A stretch of 64,000 nucleotides of DNA from Serratia ficaria (GTDB lineage: Bacteria; Pseudomonadota; Gammaproteobacteria; Enterobacterales; Enterobacteriaceae). The notes under the pieces are model-generated. The model made no database searches. It had not been told where the DNA came from and worked only from the letters and a program-made list of their open reading frames with translations. Of the stretch, positions 1 through 10,304 are shown piece after piece (the stretch's first letter is position 1; the number at the start of each line of letters is the position of its first letter). The DNA is taken from positions 3,596,001 through 3,660,000 of the forward strand of contig NZ_LT906479.1 of assembly GCF_900187015.1 (NCBI RefSeq). Direction: 5' to 3'. Made by a program: the position numbers and the translations under genes.

Positions 1-308
1 TAAGCTTCGATGCGCGCCAGCCATTCGGCGTGTTCGACCAGCCCGACGCCGCTGGCCGTGGCGGCCGCCAGCGCGCTGAGGTCGTCGCTGGTCGGCCCCA
101 GCCCACCGTTGACGATCAGCACATCGGCGATATGGCTGCGCTCCCGCAGCGTTTCGACCAGAGAGGAGAGGCTGTCCCCTACCGTTTCGCGCCCGCTCAT
201 CGGCATGCCTTGCTGGAACAGAAAGTCCGCCAGCCAGGCGGCGTTGGTATCAATAATTTGCCCGTGCAGCACTTCGTCACCGGTGCTGAGCATCTCCACC
301 CTTAACAT
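1..308 (-). CDS. yfaY: CinA/MoCF-domain protein YfaY, 5' part
   Basis: The reading frame starts at an ATG (308-306) behind a GGGAGAG ribosome site and runs off the left edge, leaving about 102 residues. The protein begins MLRVEMLSTGDEVLHGQI and contains the GGLGPTSDD motif of the molybdopterin-binding (MoCF_biosynth) fold found at the N terminus of CinA proteins. In E. coli the equivalent gene, yfaY, lies beside yfaZ, and yfaZ is also nearby here, separated by tyrP. YfaY is a CinA relative of unclear function; relatives are annotated as nicotinamide mononucleotide deamidase-related. The missing C-terminal part prevents checking for the deamidase domain. The family is clear; the activity is not established from this fragment. 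Confidence 0.85.
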   Translation of the reverse strand, partial: MLRVEMLSTGDEVLHGQIIDTNAAWLADFLFQQGMPMSGRETVGDSLSSLVETLRERSHIADVLIVNGGLGPTSDDLSALAAATASGVGLVEHAEWLARIEA

Positions 309-429
309 TGATCTCTCCCACATTTTCTGGTCATTCCACTATAGAAGCCTGTAAATAACTTTTCACTAAGCGTCGCCGGATAATTTCGCTCAGGGGCATT
401 TTTTAGCGCCGCCGCGCCGCCCACCCCGC

Positions 430-493
430 CGTAAACATTATTGAACACAAGCCGTAACGTCGGTTTGACACAAAATAGTCGATCAACTATCCT
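430..493 (+). promoter_or_regulatory. tyrP promoter with two candidate TyrR boxes
   Basis: TTGACA (465-470) and TATCCT (488-493) are 17 bp apart and form a plausible sigma-70 promoter 60 bp upstream of tyrP. Two adjacent imperfect copies of the TyrR operator TGTAAA-N6-TTTACA are visible: CGTAAA-N6-TGAACA (430-447) and CGTAAC-N6-TTGACA (453-470). The second overlaps the -35 box. E. coli tyrP is known to have two adjacent TyrR boxes at its promoter, with the downstream one covering the -35 region. Binding by TyrR is inferred from this match. Confidence 0.55.
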
Positions 494-552
494 GCCGCAC
501 TCAGAATTAGTTACCTATAATTTTCCAAAATCTTTGGCTGGTAGAGAAAAAC

Positions 553-1761
553 GTGAAGAATCGCACTCTTGGCAGTGTTTTTATCGTGGCGGGCACCTCC
601 ATCGGCGCCGGCATGCTCGCGATGCCGCTGGCGGCGGCGGGCGTCGGCTTCGGCGTTACCCTGGCTTTACTGGTCGGGCTGTGGCTGTTGATGTGTTACA
701 CCGCGCTGCTGCTGGTTGAGGTTTACCAGCACGAGAAGGCGGATACCGGCCTCGGCACCCTCGCCAAACGCTACCTCGGCGGCGGCGGCCAATGGCTGAC
801 CAGCTTCAGCATGATGTTTTTGATGTACGCCCTGACCGCCGCCTACATCAGCGGCGCCGGAGAGTTGCTGGCGACCAGCATCAGCCAGTGGACGTCGCAG
901 GACTTCCCCACCACGCTCGGCGTATTGCTGTTTACCCTGGTGGCCGGCGGCGTAGTCTGCATCGGCACCCATTCGGTCGACCTGTTCAACCGCATCCTGT
1001 TCAGCGCCAAGGTGGTGTTCCTGGTGGTGATGCTCGGTCTGATGCTGCCGAATATTCACCAAACCAACCTGATGACGTTGCCGCTGGAGCAAGGGTTGGC
1101 GCTCTCCGCCATCCCGGTGATCTTCACCTCTTTCGGTTTTCACGGCAGCGTGCCGAGCATCGTCAACTACATGGGCGGCAACATTCGCCGGCTGCGCTGG
1201 ATATTCATCATCGGCAGCGCCATTCCGCTGGTGGCCTACATCTTCTGGCAGCTGGCCACGCTGGGCAGCATCAGCTCCGACACCTTCGTCGGCATCCTGG
1301 CCCAGCAGGCCGGGCTGAACGGCTTGCTGCAGGCGGTGCGCGACGCGGTAGCCTCACCGCACGTGGAACTGGCGGTGCATCTGTTCGCCGATCTGGCGCT
1401 GGCCACCTCGTTCCTCGGCGTGGCGCTCGGGTTGTTCGATTTCCTGGCCGACCTGTTCAAACGGCGGGATAACGTGCGCGGCCGCCTGCAGACCGGCGCC
1501 ATCACCTTCCTGCCGCCGCTGGCCTTCGCCCTGTTCTATCCGCGCGGCTTCGTGCTGGCGCTGGGCTTCGCCGCCATCGCGCTGTCGGTGCTGGCGCTGC
1601 TGCTGCCGTCGCTGCTGGTGTGGAAAACGCGTCAGAAGCATCAGGCGCAATACCGCGTCTGGGGCGGCACGCCGGCGCTGGCGCTGGTGTTTGTCTGCGG
1701 GGTCACGGTCATTGCCATTCAGCTGGGCATCGCCAGCGGCATGCTGCCCGCGGTGGGGTAA
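553..1761 (+). CDS. tyrP: tyrosine-specific permease TyrP
   Basis: A 402-residue inner-membrane transporter of the HAAAP (hydroxy/aromatic amino acid permease) family that imports L-tyrosine by proton symport. It starts with a GTG codon and [20 protein letters not shown], nearly identical to E. coli TyrP (about 403 residues). About eleven hydrophobic segments are visible along the protein, and the family signatures [10 protein letters not shown] (residues about 16-25) and [12 protein letters not shown] (about 192-203) are intact. It is a single gene, closed by a rho-independent terminator, with apparent TyrR boxes upstream suggesting control by TyrR and aromatic amino acids. It sits between yfaY and yfaZ, which are adjacent in E. 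coli, so it is an insertion relative to that backbone. Confidence 0.95.
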   Translation: MKNRTLGSVFIVAGTSIGAGMLAMPLAAAGVGFGVTLALLVGLWLLMCYTALLLVEVYQHEKADTGLGTLAKRYLGGGGQWLTSFSMMFLMYALTAAYISGAGELLATSISQWTSQDFPTTLGVLLFTLVAGGVVCIGTHSVDLFNRILFSAKVVFLVVMLGLMLPNIHQTNLMTLPLEQGLALSAIPVIFTSFGFHGSVPSIVNYMGGNIRRLRWIFIIGSAIPLVAYIFWQLATLGSISSDTFVGILAQQAGLNGLLQAVRDAVASPHVELAVHLFADLALATSFLGVALGLFDFLADLFKRRDNVRGRLQTGAITFLPPLAFALFYPRGFVLALGFAAIALSVLALLLPSLLVWKTRQKHQAQYRVWGGTPALALVFVCGVTVIAIQLGIASGMLPAVG

Positions 1762-1779
1762 CTCATTGGTTGTCGAAAC

Positions 1780-1804
1780 AAGGGGGCCGCAAGCCCCCTT
1801 TTTG
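1780..1804 (+). terminator. rho-independent terminator between tyrP and yfaZ
   Basis: AAGGGGG, a short CCGCAAG loop, then CCCCCTTTTT. The leading A residues are few, so it serves mainly tyrP; it may also act on the convergent yfaZ. Confidence 0.8.
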
Positions 1805-1809
1805 CTGCG

Positions 1810-2355
1810 TCAGAAGCTCAGGCCAACGCCGATGTACGGACCATCGGCCAGCGTGTTGTCGCGGCGCCCGTCCTTGCCTGCCATCTGCATGTAGCGGTAA
1901 CCCACGTCCACGCTCAGCGGACGGAAGACATTCCAGCGCAGGCCGCCGCTGGCCTCGTTATAGGCCTTGACGCCGCTGGTCAACGACTCCGGCGCGAAGT
2001 ACCCTTCGCCGTGCAGGCTGAAATAGCGGTTAATCACCCATTCCAGGCCGCCGCCCAGCGCCAGCGCCCCGCCGCTTTTTCCGTCTTTGGGGCTGAGGTA
2101 CAGCGCCTTGCCGCCCACCGTCGCCGTCAACGGCCCCAGCGGCACGCCGAAGTTCAACCCCAGACTGCCGACGTTGCCGTCATGGTCGCTGCGCGCCCAG
2201 TTACCGGTCAGGCCCAGGCCGGAAGAACCGGTGCTCATGCCGACGCCCAGATTGGTATAATGCTCCCCGGCTTCGCCAGACAGGCTGACGGCGCTCGCCG
2301 AACCGGTCACCAACAGCAGGCCTGCCGCGCACGCGACCCAAGTCTTTTTCATCAT
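1810..2355 (-). CDS. yfaZ: YfaZ family outer membrane beta-barrel protein
   Basis: Encodes about 181 residues. The chosen ATG (2355) or the next one (2352) follows AGAGGG at a good distance; an upstream ATG at 2376 is less likely because it has no ribosome site. A cleavable signal peptide is evident (MKKTW, hydrophobic core, then GSASA before VSLSGEAGEHYTN). The rest has alternating polar and hydrophobic residues and ends in GVGLSF with a C-terminal phenylalanine, as expected for an outer-membrane barrel. It matches E. coli YfaZ throughout, including the DGPYIGV motif near the end. The function of the family is unknown. The gene is convergent with tyrP. Confidence 0.9.
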   Translation of the reverse strand: MMKKTWVACAAGLLLVTGSASAVSLSGEAGEHYTNLGVGMSTGSSGLGLTGNWARSDHDGNVGSLGLNFGVPLGPLTATVGGKALYLSPKDGKSGGALALGGGLEWVINRYFSLHGEGYFAPESLTSGVKAYNEASGGLRWNVFRPLSVDVGYRYMQMAGKDGRRDNTLADGPYIGVGLSF

Positions 2356-2689
2356 CTTTCCCTCTGGTTTTGTCATCCATTCAGAATGATCGAGTCAACT
2401 GCCAATAATACCGTCACGAGTCTATACCAAAGCACAACGACTCTTTAAGGGATAAAAGCGAAAAAATGCTTAACTAATCAAAGAAATGTAAATTTGTGAA
2501 AACAGAAATCAAATTCGCGGCGCTGACGCCAGCGATAACTCGCACCTATTTGCCGAGCGGCGGCTAAAGGTCTACAACTAGTAGTGGTTTTGACCCCGGT
2601 CAGGGGAAAAGCCTACCGGCAGGACTATGATGATGAACGCTTAAACCGCCCGAGTATCAACTCAGTTGCAATACGATAAGGAGCAAGTG
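2356..2689. other. intergenic region between yfaZ and katA
   Basis: No gene is supported. It must hold the divergent promoters of yfaZ and katA. The middle part (about 2440-2510) is AT-rich. A TTGACC at 2590-2595 could be a katA -35 box, but no good -10 box lies at the right distance. The katA ribosome site AAGGAG is at 2679-2683. Confidence 0.5.
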
Positions 2690-4126
2690 ATGAGCAAGAA
2701 AGGACTGACTACCGCAGCCGGCGCACCGGTTGTCGATAACAACAACGTGATCACCGCGGGCAAACGCGGGCCGATGCTGCTGCAAGACGTGTGGTTCCTG
2801 GAAAAACTGGCCCACTTCGACCGCGAAGTGATCCCCGAGCGCCGCATGCACGCCAAAGGTTCCGGCGCCTACGGCACCTTTACCGTCACCCACGACATTA
2901 CCCAATACACCCGCGCGAAAATCTTCTCTGAAATCGGCAAGCAGACCGACATGTTCATCCGCTTCTCCACCGTCGCCGGTGAACGCGGCGCCGCCGATGC
3001 CGAACGCGATATCCGCGGCTTCGCGATGAAGTTCTATACCGAAGAAGGCAACTGGGATCTGGTGGGCAACGATACGCCGGTATTCTACCTGCGCGATCCG
3101 CTGAAATTCCCCGACCTCAACCACGTGGTGAAACGCGATCCGCACACCAACCTGCGCAACCCGGTATACAAATGGGACTTCTTCTCCCACCTGCCGGAGT
3201 CGCTGCACCAGTTGACCATCGATTTCAGCGACCGCGGCATCCCGAAATCCTACCGTCACATGCACGGTTTCGGCAGCCATACCTTCAGCTTTATCAATGC
3301 CGACAATGAACGCTTCTGGGTGAAATTCCACTTCCGTTGCCAACAGGGCATCGAGAACCTGATGGACGACGAGGCGGAAGCGATCATCGCCAAGGATCGC
3401 GAAAGCTCGCAGCGCGACCTGTTCGAGGCGATCAAACGCGGTGATTTCCCACGCTGGAAGCTGCAGATCCAGATCATGCCGGAGCACGAAGCCTCGCAAA
3501 CCCCTTACAACCCGTTCGATCTGACCAAGGTGTGGCCGCATGGCGACTATCCGCTGATCGACGTCGGCTTCTTCGAGCTGAACCGCAACCCGGACAACTA
3601 TTTCTCCGAAGTTGAGCAGGTGGCGATGAACCCGGCCAACGTGGTGCCGGGCGTCAGCTTCTCGCCGGACAAGATGCTGCAGGGGCGGCTGTTCTCCTAC
3701 GGCGATGCGCACCGCTACCGCCTGGGCGTCAACCATCATCAGATCCCGGTCAACGGCGCCAAATGTCCGTTCCACAACTATCACCGCGACGGTGCGATGC
3801 GGGTGGACGGCAACAGCGGCAACGGCGCCACCTACGAGCCGAACAGTTTCGGCCTGTTCCAGGAGCAGCCGGACTTCAGCGAACCGCCGTTGAGCATCGA
3901 AGGCGCGGCCGACCACTGGAACCACCGCGAAGACGACGATTACTACAGCCAGCCGCGTGCGCTGTTTAACCTGTTGAGCGCCGAAGAACACCAGCGCATG
4001 TTCACCCGCATCGCCGGCGAACTGTCGCAGGTGCCGGAGCAGATCCAGCGCCGCCAGGTCGATCTGTTCACCAGGGTGCACCCTGATTACGGCGCCGGCG
4101 TGGCCAAAGCGCTGGGCCTGAAGTAA
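2690..4126 (+). CDS. katA: monofunctional heme catalase KatA (clade 3)
   Basis: A 478-residue small-subunit catalase that converts hydrogen peroxide to water and oxygen in the cytoplasm. The ATG follows AAGGAG by six bases; an in-frame TTG further upstream is not needed. Catalytic residues are present: distal His54 ([12 protein letters not shown]), Asn127 ([10 protein letters not shown]) and heme-ligand Tyr337 ([12 protein letters not shown]). The length and the lack of a C-terminal flavodoxin-like domain place it in clade 3, like the Proteus and Haemophilus enzymes, rather than the large KatE type. It is a single transcription unit with a strong terminator. E. coli has no such gene at this place, so it is an insertion between yfaZ and the men operon. 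OxyR or peroxide control is likely for the family, but no convincing OxyR site is visible. Confidence 0.95.
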   Translation: MSKKGLTTAAGAPVVDNNNVITAGKRGPMLLQDVWFLEKLAHFDREVIPERRMHAKGSGAYGTFTVTHDITQYTRAKIFSEIGKQTDMFIRFSTVAGERGAADAERDIRGFAMKFYTEEGNWDLVGNDTPVFYLRDPLKFPDLNHVVKRDPHTNLRNPVYKWDFFSHLPESLHQLTIDFSDRGIPKSYRHMHGFGSHTFSFINADNERFWVKFHFRCQQGIENLMDDEAEAIIAKDRESSQRDLFEAIKRGDFPRWKLQIQIMPEHEASQTPYNPFDLTKVWPHGDYPLIDVGFFELNRNPDNYFSEVEQVAMNPANVVPGVSFSPDKMLQGRLFSYGDAHRYRLGVNHHQIPVNGAKCPFHNYHRDGAMRVDGNSGNGATYEPNSFGLFQEQPDFSEPPLSIEGAADHWNHREDDDYYSQPRALFNLLSAEEHQRMFTRIAGELSQVPEQIQRRQVDLFTRVHPDYGAGVAKALGLK

Positions 4127-4147
4127 ACCGCAGGGTCTGAATTAAAG

Positions 4148-4173
4148 CCGCCCGCGCCCCGGGCGGTTTTTTT
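4148..4173 (+). terminator. katA terminator
   Basis: CCGCCCG, a six-base loop, CGGGCGG and seven T residues. The T run overlaps the menE stop codon, which is convergent. Confidence 0.9.
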
Positions 4174-5557
4174 ATGCGAGCGACGTCTGCGCCGCCACCC
4201 ACTGCTGCAGCCGGCGGCGCGAGATCTTGATGCCGCCCTGTTTCAATTCGTCGGGCAAGGCGAACAGCGCCGCCGGGCGCTGGAAGTTGGCCAGCTTGCC
4301 CTGCGACCACGCCAGCAGCGCCCCCAGCGTCAGCGGCGTTGCGCTGTCGATCACCGCTACCGGCCGCTGACCGAACTCAGCGTCGTCCACCGGCACCACG
4401 AACGCCTGCGTAATCTGCGGATGGGTCAGCAGCAGGCGTTCGATATCTTCCGGCTGAACGCCCTCGCCGCCGCTAAAGAACAGATTGTCCAACCGGCCGA
4501 GAATGCGCAGCTCACCCTGCGCCATCACGCCGCGATCGCGGGTGCGGAACCAGCCTTGAGCGTCCGCCAGCGGCTGCAGGCCGCCATCACGCCAGTAGCC
4601 CAGCGCCAGGCTGTCCGCACGGATCCATACCTCTTCGTCCACCAGTTTTATCTCACGACCGGCGAGCGGCAAACCGACGCCCGGCCGCGCATCGGCGCGC
4701 TTGGCGCACACCGTCGAGGCCAGTTCGGTCAGGCCGTAACCGCACCAGCAGCGAATGCCCGCCGCCTCGGCCTGCCCGGTCAGGTCTGGCGGGATAGTCG
4801 CGCCGCCCAACAGCACCGCTTTCAGCCTCAGCCCCGCCAGCGGCTGCGCCAACAGCCGCCACAGCTGGGTCGGCACCAGCGAGGCATGGGTACAGCCCGC
4901 CAGCGCCTCGGCCAGCGGCAGCCTGTCGCGCACCACCAGCGCGGCGCCCGCCGACAGCCAGCGCCATACGATGCCCTGCCCGGAAACGTGAAACAGCGGT
5001 AGCGACAGCAGCCAGCGATCCTGCCGCCGGAAGTCCATCAATTGCCGCACGCCGGCGGCGCTGGCCAGGTGATTGGCATAGCTGTGCGCCGCCGCCTTGG
5101 GCATGCCGCTGGAGCCGGAGGTCAGCGTCAGCGTCGCCAGCCGCCGCGGATCCCAGGACGGCGGGTCGGCCCGGCGCGGCTCGGTAGACGGCGAAGTCAG
5201 TGGGATGACGCACGTCGGCAACGCCGGCAGCGCGTCGGGGCTGAAAGCGAAAGCCACCGCCAGCTCGGGCAACAGCGCGGTCAGCTGAGCCGCCGGCAGC
5301 GCCGGATTTAGCGGCAACAGCCGTGCGCCGCACTGCAGCAGCGCCAGATAGGCCAGCAGCAACGGATAACTGTTGTTGCCGCACAGCGCCACGCCGCTCC
5401 CCGCCTGCACGCCCTGATGCTGAAAATGCGCCGCCAGTTCATCCACCTGGCGCCGCAGCGCCAGCCAGCTCACCGGCTGCCGGCCAACGATCAGCGCCGT
5501 GGCCTGCGGTTGGCGCTGCGCCCAATGGCGCCACGGCCAATCGTTCAACGGCGCCAT
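4172..5557 (-). CDS. menE: o-succinylbenzoate--CoA ligase MenE
   Basis: A 461-residue acyl-CoA synthetase (ANL superfamily) that activates o-succinylbenzoate with ATP and CoA in menaquinone synthesis. The AMP-binding P-loop [11 protein letters not shown] (residues about 145-155), the motif YGLTELAST and the hinge region with RTRDRGV and GRLDN are intact. It is last in the menDHBCE operon; its ATG overlaps the end of menC by 13 bases, which indicates translational coupling. A longer in-frame extension upstream lies entirely inside menC and is not supported. The length is close to the E. coli enzyme (451 residues). The stop codon falls in the T run of the convergent katA terminator. Confidence 0.95.
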   Translation of the reverse strand: MAPLNDWPWRHWAQRQPQATALIVGRQPVSWLALRRQVDELAAHFQHQGVQAGSGVALCGNNSYPLLLAYLALLQCGARLLPLNPALPAAQLTALLPELAVAFAFSPDALPALPTCVIPLTSPSTEPRRADPPSWDPRRLATLTLTSGSSGMPKAAAHSYANHLASAAGVRQLMDFRRQDRWLLSLPLFHVSGQGIVWRWLSAGAALVVRDRLPLAEALAGCTHASLVPTQLWRLLAQPLAGLRLKAVLLGGATIPPDLTGQAEAAGIRCWCGYGLTELASTVCAKRADARPGVGLPLAGREIKLVDEEVWIRADSLALGYWRDGGLQPLADAQGWFRTRDRGVMAQGELRILGRLDNLFFSGGEGVQPEDIERLLLTHPQITQAFVVPVDDAEFGQRPVAVIDSATPLTLGALLAWSQGKLANFQRPAALFALPDELKQGGIKISRRRLQQWVAAQTSLA

Positions 5558-6516
5558 AGACACGCCAGCGCGGATGTCCCCCACAGCGGCAACCGACAGT
5601 CCGGCCAGGGCCGCAGCAGCTGCGCCTGCATCAACCCCAGCGTATCCAAACCCGGAACGGTGTTCGGCGTCAGCCAGTGGGCGATGCGCGCCAGCTGGGT
5701 CAAGCCCAGGCTGGACTCGATGCTCGAGCCGATCACCGCCGTCAGCCCCGCCGCATGGGCCTGATCCACCAGCCCGCGGCAACGTTCCAGGCTGCCGGTC
5801 AGCATCGGCTTGATGACGATCGCCGCCACGCCCGGCTCGGCCCGCACCACGAAGTCGGGCTCGCGCACGCTTTCGTCCCAGGCGATGGCGATGCCGGTAT
5901 CTCGGGCAAATGCGCGCGATTCCGCGCGGGTCCGGCAGGGTTCTTCGAGATAGGCGATGCGATCGCGCAACGCCGGATTAACGTACTTGGCGAAGCCGTC
6001 GGCCCTGGCGCGGCTCCAGCTGCGGTTGGCGTCCAGCCGCAGGCGCAGTTCCGGCAACGCCTCCAGCAGCACGTTGACAATCATGCCGTCGCGCACCGCC
6101 TCATACAGCCCCACCTTCACCTTGGCGACCTTCTCGCCCGGCAGCGTGGCCAGCGCCTCGAACAGCGCATCGGGATCGCCGGTGCACAGCGGCGCCTTGC
6201 GGTAATCCGCCTGCGGCGGCAGCCGCTGCTCCAGCTCGGCCCGCGCGCAGCTGAGGCCGAAAGCCACCGACGGCAGCGGGCTGTCGACCGGGTCATCTCC
6301 CGCCTGCCAGTGCGGCAGCCAGGCCAGCGCGGCCTGTTCCGCCTGCGCCAGGGTTTCCTCGCTGAACCCCGGCAGCGGCGCGATTTCGCCCCAGCCCTGC
6401 CGTTCGCCCTGCCGCAGCCGAACCAGCAGGCCGTCGCGGGTTTTCAGCCGCTGATTGCGCAGCACCACGCCCGCATCCATCGGCACACTGTAGCGGTACA
6501 GCGTCGCGCTACGCAT
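5545..6516 (-). CDS. menC: o-succinylbenzoate synthase MenC
   Basis: A 323-residue enolase-superfamily dehydratase that makes o-succinylbenzoate from SHCHC, the fourth committed step of menaquinone synthesis. The family's catalytic lysine motif KVKV (residues 132-135), the metal-binding Asp in RLDANR (Asp162), the glutamate in YLEEP and the second lysine in VIKP are all present. The ATG at 6516 overlaps the menB stop (TGATG); a GTG one codon earlier is also possible, but MRSA matches the E. coli start. The gene overlaps menE at its 3' end. Confidence 0.95.
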   Translation of the reverse strand: MRSATLYRYSVPMDAGVVLRNQRLKTRDGLLVRLRQGERQGWGEIAPLPGFSEETLAQAEQAALAWLPHWQAGDDPVDSPLPSVAFGLSCARAELEQRLPPQADYRKAPLCTGDPDALFEALATLPGEKVAKVKVGLYEAVRDGMIVNVLLEALPELRLRLDANRSWSRARADGFAKYVNPALRDRIAYLEEPCRTRAESRAFARDTGIAIAWDESVREPDFVVRAEPGVAAIVIKPMLTGSLERCRGLVDQAHAAGLTAVIGSSIESSLGLTQLARIAHWLTPNTVPGLDTLGLMQAQLLRPWPDCRLPLWGTSALACLWRR

Positions 6517-7373
6517 CACGGGTTACGCTTGAATTTACTGAAGTCCGGCTGGCGCTTTTCATTGAATGCGTTGCGCCCTTCCTGGCCTTCGTCGGTCATG
6601 TAGAACAGCATGGTGGCGTTGCCCGCCAGCTCCTGCAGCCCGGCCTGGCCGTCGCAATCGGCGTTCAGCGCCGCTTTCAGACAGCGCAGCGCCATCGGGC
6701 TGTTCTGCAGCATTTCACGGCACCAGCGCACGGTTTCCCTTTCCAAATCGGCTAGCGGCACCACGGTGTTGACCAACCCCATCTCCAGCGCGGCGGCGGC
6801 GTCATACTGGCGGCACAGGAACCAGATTTCACGCGCCTTCTTCTGGCCGACGATGCGCGCCATGTAGGATGCGCCCCAACCGCCGTCAAAAGAGCCGACC
6901 TTAGGCCCGGTCTGGCCGAAAATGGCGTTGTCCGCGGCGACGGTCAGATCGCACATCATGTGCAGCACGTGGCCGCCGCCGATCGCGTAGCCGGCCACCA
7001 TCGCCACCACCGGTTTCGGGCAGGTGCGGATCTGGCGCTGGAAATCGAGCACGTTGAGGTGATGCACGCCGCTGTCGTCGCGGTAGCCGCCGTAATCGCC
7101 GCGCACTTTCTGATCGCCGCCGGAGCAGAAGGCCCGATCGCCGGCGCCGGTGAGAATAATGCTGCCGATACCGTCGTCATAGCGGGCGTTGGCCAGCGCG
7201 TCGAGCATCTCTTTTACCGTGTGCGGGCGAAATGCGTTGCGCACCTGCGGCCGGTTGATGGTGATCTTGGCGATGCCGTCGGCGGACTTGTGATACAGAA
7301 CGTCGGTGAAATCGCCGGAGCAATCCCGCCAGTCGACGGCGGCGTACAGCTGTTCTTCATTCGGATAGCGCAT
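6516..7373 (-). CDS. menB: 1,4-dihydroxy-2-naphthoyl-CoA synthase MenB
   Basis: A 285-residue crotonase-fold enzyme that closes the naphthoate ring by cyclising o-succinylbenzoyl-CoA. It starts [18 protein letters not shown], exactly the enterobacterial form, behind AAGGAA. The frame stays open further upstream into menH but without a matching start. The crotonase oxyanion-hole segment around FCSGGDQ and the AGYAIGGGH loop are present. It sits 10 bases after menH and overlaps menC by one base. Length equals that of E. coli MenB. Confidence 0.97.
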   Translation of the reverse strand: MRYPNEEQLYAAVDWRDCSGDFTDVLYHKSADGIAKITINRPQVRNAFRPHTVKEMLDALANARYDDGIGSIILTGAGDRAFCSGGDQKVRGDYGGYRDDSGVHHLNVLDFQRQIRTCPKPVVAMVAGYAIGGGHVLHMMCDLTVAADNAIFGQTGPKVGSFDGGWGASYMARIVGQKKAREIWFLCRQYDAAAALEMGLVNTVVPLADLERETVRWCREMLQNSPMALRCLKAALNADCDGQAGLQELAGNATMLFYMTDEGQEGRNAFNEKRQPDFSKFKRNP

Positions 7374-7383
7374 ATTCGGTTCC

Positions 7384-8154
7384 TTAACCTGGGTTAACGA
7401 GAAAATCCTGCAGCTCGGCGACGAACGCCTGCGGATTGGCCAGGTGCGCGTTATGTCCGGCCTGCGGCACAATGCGCAACGGCAACCCGGCGTCGCGCGC
7501 CAGCCGTTGAAATTTGGGGTCGTTCTCACCGCACAACACCCGCAGCGGCACCGCCAGCTGCCGCAGCTGCGGCGCCAGACAGGGCTGCCGGCCCAGCGAA
7601 GTGGCCTCCAGCATATCGGCCACCGCCGCGCCGCTATTGCCGGAGCGCGCGGCGATCAGCGCCTGCCGATGCACCTGGCTGAGCTCGGTAAACACCGGCT
7701 GCCGGTACCAGTCCGCCAGCACCTCGGCGACCGGCTGATGGCGAAAACGCTCGGCCCAGGCGGCATCCTGTTCGCGGCGGCGGCCGCGCAGTGCTTCGCT
7801 GTCCAGCCCCGGATTGCCGCCTTCGATGATCGCCCCCTGCAGGCCCTGAAGCCGGCCATGGCAAGCGTGATACATGGCGATGCGCCCGCCCAGCGAATAC
7901 CCCACCAGCCAGTAGCGTTCAATGTCATGCAGCTGCAGCGTGGCGCTGATTTGCGCGCTGATATCGTCAAAGCCGCGGCAAGCCACGGCGACCGAATCGC
8001 CATGGCCGGGCAGATCGATGGCCAGCGACGGCCATTCGGGGCAGCGCGCGGCGATCACCCGCCATTCATTGTTGTTGCCCAGCAGGCCGTGCAGCCAAAC
8101 CAGCCAGGGACGATCCGCCTCGCCCCGCTGTAAAACGCGTGTCGCCAGCATCAT
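7384..8154 (-). CDS. menH: SHCHC synthase MenH (alpha/beta hydrolase)
   Basis: A 256-residue alpha/beta-hydrolase that removes pyruvate from SEPHCHC in menaquinone synthesis. The nucleophile elbow GYSLGGR places Ser87 as nucleophile, and the catalytic histidine is in QAGHNAH near the C terminus. The start ATG (8154) overlaps the menD stop as ATGA, indicating coupled translation. E. coli MenH has 252 residues. Its ring of active-site arginines cannot be verified without alignment. Confidence 0.95.
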   Translation of the reverse strand: MMLATRVLQRGEADRPWLVWLHGLLGNNNEWRVIAARCPEWPSLAIDLPGHGDSVAVACRGFDDISAQISATLQLHDIERYWLVGYSLGGRIAMYHACHGRLQGLQGAIIEGGNPGLDSEALRGRRREQDAAWAERFRHQPVAEVLADWYRQPVFTELSQVHRQALIAARSGNSGAAVADMLEATSLGRQPCLAPQLRQLAVPLRVLCGENDPKFQRLARDAGLPLRIVPQAGHNAHLANPQAFVAELQDFLVNPG

Positions 8155-9824
8155 TGCACCGCCATCTGTCGTATCAGCTGCTGCAGGCTCTCGGCCCCGT
8201 CGCTGGGCGGTACCTGCAGCTCGATCAGCGTCGCGCCAACGTGGCGCCACCCCTGAGCCACCGCCTGCTGCAGCTGGTCCCAGCTTTCCGGCCGCGCGTA
8301 GCGCAGCCCGAACATCGCCGCCGCGTGGCTGAATTCCACGTCCTGCGGCATGCAGTAAAAACGCTGACGATCGTCTTCCGGCGTCGGCAGCAGCGAGAAA
8401 ATCTGGCCGCCGTTGTTGTTGACCACCAACAGCACCGTCGGCGCGGAGCACTGCCGCAGCAGCGCCAGCGCGTTGAGGTCATACAGTGCGGAAAGGTCGC
8501 CCACCAGCGCCAGCGTCGGTTTGGCGGTGGCGCGCTGCACGCCGGCGGCGGTGGATATCAGGCCGTCGATGCCGCTGGCGCCGCGATTGCTGTAGACCGG
8601 ATAGCCGGCCGGCAGCCGGGTCAACGCATCGACCAGACGCACCACCAGGCTGTTGCCGAGGAACAGCTGGCCGTTTTCCGGCAGCAGCTCAGGCAGCCGA
8701 TGCGCCAGCTGCGCCTCGCCGAAGCGATGAATCAGATGGGAGGAAGCCGCGTCCAGCGCCTGCTCCGCCAGCCGCGCCAATTCGCCGGCCCAGGGGCTGC
8801 GCGGCTGTGCCGGATGCAGCGGCAGCCACTCGGCTATCGCCGCGCAGATGCGGCGCCCGCGGTGATGGGCCGGATCGAGCCGCCCCGGCAGCGCGTCGAC
8901 CAGCCAATATTCTTCGGGGCGGCACCCTTCCTGCCACTGCAGCAGGCGTTTGCCGGTCAGGCTGCCGCCAAACTGCAGCACCAGCTGCGCCTCCTGCAAA
9001 ATGCGCTGAGCCTGCGGCCGCGCCAACCAGAGATCGGCGCAGGGCAACGGTTGCCCGGTCTGCGACAGCACGTCGCCGATCACCGGCCAACCGAGCATGG
9101 CGGCCCACTCGGCCAGCATCGCCCCTTCTTCGGCGCTCATCCGCCCGGCCACCACCACGCCGCGTTTCTGCCGCCAGAAGAACCAGTCAGGCTCAGGCTG
9201 CACCGCGCGCGCGTCCTGCTCGCGCAGCCAGGGGGCGCCGTCTTGCCACCAGCTGCCCAGCGCCGCCGACCACTCGGCATAACGCCGTTCATCACCGCCG
9301 TACAGCGGTTCGGCAAACGGGCAGTTGATGTGCAATGCGCCGTGCTGCAGGCGCGCCATGGCGCTGTCAACGCTGGACACCAGCCAACTGGCCGGAATAT
9401 CCGGCGTCGGGCGCGGCAGATCGAGATGCAATGCGGGGTGGCTGGCGTAGAGGCCATTCTGGCGAATGGCCTGATTGGCGCCGCAGTCGATCAGCTCCGG
9501 CGGCCTATCGGCGGTGAGGCACACCAGCCTTTCGCCCGTCAGCCCCGCTTCGATCAGCGCGGGGTAAAGATTGGCCGCGGCGGTGCCGGAGGTGACGATC
9601 ACCGCCACCGGCTCACGCGTCGCCTTCGCCAGGCCGAGCGCCAAATGGCCCAGCCCGCGTTCGTCAAAATGGGTATGGCAGATAAAAGACCCGTTGGCCG
9701 CCGCAGCCAGCGTCAGCGGCGTGGAACGCGAGCCCGGAGCGATACAGACATGCCGCACCCCATGGCGGGACAGCGCTTCCAACAGCAATGCCGCCCATCG
9801 GCGATTAAAAACACTTGTCGACAT
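8151..9824 (-). CDS. menD: SEPHCHC synthase MenD (ThDP enzyme)
   Basis: A 557-residue thiamine diphosphate-dependent enzyme that joins isochorismate and 2-oxoglutarate, the first committed step of the menaquinone branch. It begins [20 protein letters not shown]. The [12 protein letters not shown] segment near residue 450 corresponds to the ThDP/metal motif and the N-terminal APGSRSTPL loop is conserved. It is the first gene of the operon in this window. In E. coli the isochorismate synthase gene menF precedes it directly; here that gene is absent and a divergent glucan synthase gene follows. Isochorismate must come from an enzyme encoded elsewhere. Confidence 0.96.
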   Translation of the reverse strand: MSTSVFNRRWAALLLEALSRHGVRHVCIAPGSRSTPLTLAAAANGSFICHTHFDERGLGHLALGLAKATREPVAVIVTSGTAAANLYPALIEAGLTGERLVCLTADRPPELIDCGANQAIRQNGLYASHPALHLDLPRPTPDIPASWLVSSVDSAMARLQHGALHINCPFAEPLYGGDERRYAEWSAALGSWWQDGAPWLREQDARAVQPEPDWFFWRQKRGVVVAGRMSAEEGAMLAEWAAMLGWPVIGDVLSQTGQPLPCADLWLARPQAQRILQEAQLVLQFGGSLTGKRLLQWQEGCRPEEYWLVDALPGRLDPAHHRGRRICAAIAEWLPLHPAQPRSPWAGELARLAEQALDAASSHLIHRFGEAQLAHRLPELLPENGQLFLGNSLVVRLVDALTRLPAGYPVYSNRGASGIDGLISTAAGVQRATAKPTLALVGDLSALYDLNALALLRQCSAPTVLLVVNNNGGQIFSLLPTPEDDRQRFYCMPQDVEFSHAAAMFGLRYARPESWDQLQQAVAQGWRHVGATLIELQVPPSDGAESLQQLIRQMAVQ

Positions 9825-10050
9825 AGTTCGCTCACAGGTCAGTTGGCTGAGGCCCTCTCTGGCGCTGCCGCGCCAAAAGTTATGCCCGGTATTATATGGG
9901 GTGTTGTTTTGCCAACTTTTGCGCCAGCGCAAGAACGCCGTATATCTCCGCGACTTTATGCCGGTCAATACGCAGATTCATCACAACAACAAAACATAAA
10001 AATCACATAAACATCACAAGCTCCGCCGTCCAGGCCAAAGGCCCGCCGAT

Positions 10051-10076
10051 AAAAAAGGGCCGTCCGCGCAGACGGG
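10051..10076 (-). terminator. terminator-like hairpin upstream of menD
   Basis: Read on the minus strand: GCCCGTC, loop TGCGCG, GACGGCC with one mismatch, then six T residues. It lies about 230 bases upstream of menD in the same orientation, with no gene on that strand before it. It may be an attenuator in a long menD leader or the relic of a lost upstream gene. Confidence 0.4.
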
Positions 10077-10173
10077 CGAAAAAATAAAGGCGCGGAATCA
10101 AGGCCCTCACCCAACAACTGTTTATTAACGCTAAACAATTAGCTCAAAAAACAGCCAGCGCGGCATTAAGCGG

Positions 10174-10180
10174 CTATACT
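10174..10180 (+). promoter_or_regulatory. sigma-S-like -10 element of the glucan synthase gene
   Basis: CTATACT fits the extended -10 consensus preferred by stationary-phase sigma-S, including the C just before TATACT. No good -35 box is found 17 bases upstream. It lies 125 bases before the GTG start. This is inference from the motif only. Confidence 0.35.
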
Positions 10181-10304
10181 GAGAAGGCATGTTCCTGCCT
10201 GCTGCGAACCCATATCAGATCTGCCCAGCGCGAAAAACAGGATGTTCACGATCTCCCAGCGGTTTCACCGGCTGCCCTTTTGGTCAGATGTAAGGAGCTT
10301 TTGT

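Larger units (their letters stand above)
9825..10304. other. intergenic control region between menD and the glucan synthase gene
   Basis: About 480 bases without a supported gene. No menF remnant could be recognised in translation. It contains a minus-strand terminator-like hairpin (10051-10076), a plus-strand -10 element CTATACT (10174-10180) and the glucan synthase ribosome site TAAGGAG (10291-10297). Confidence 0.6.

Noticed and set aside
2515..2560. OxyR half-site (ATAA-N7-CTAT) upstream of katA
   Set aside because: Only one of the two ATAG-N7-CTAT halves is present, which is expected by chance.
8139..10010. A 623-codon open frame on the plus strand across menD
   Set aside because: Antisense to menD, rich in Q, R, H and P, no motif, no ribosome site.
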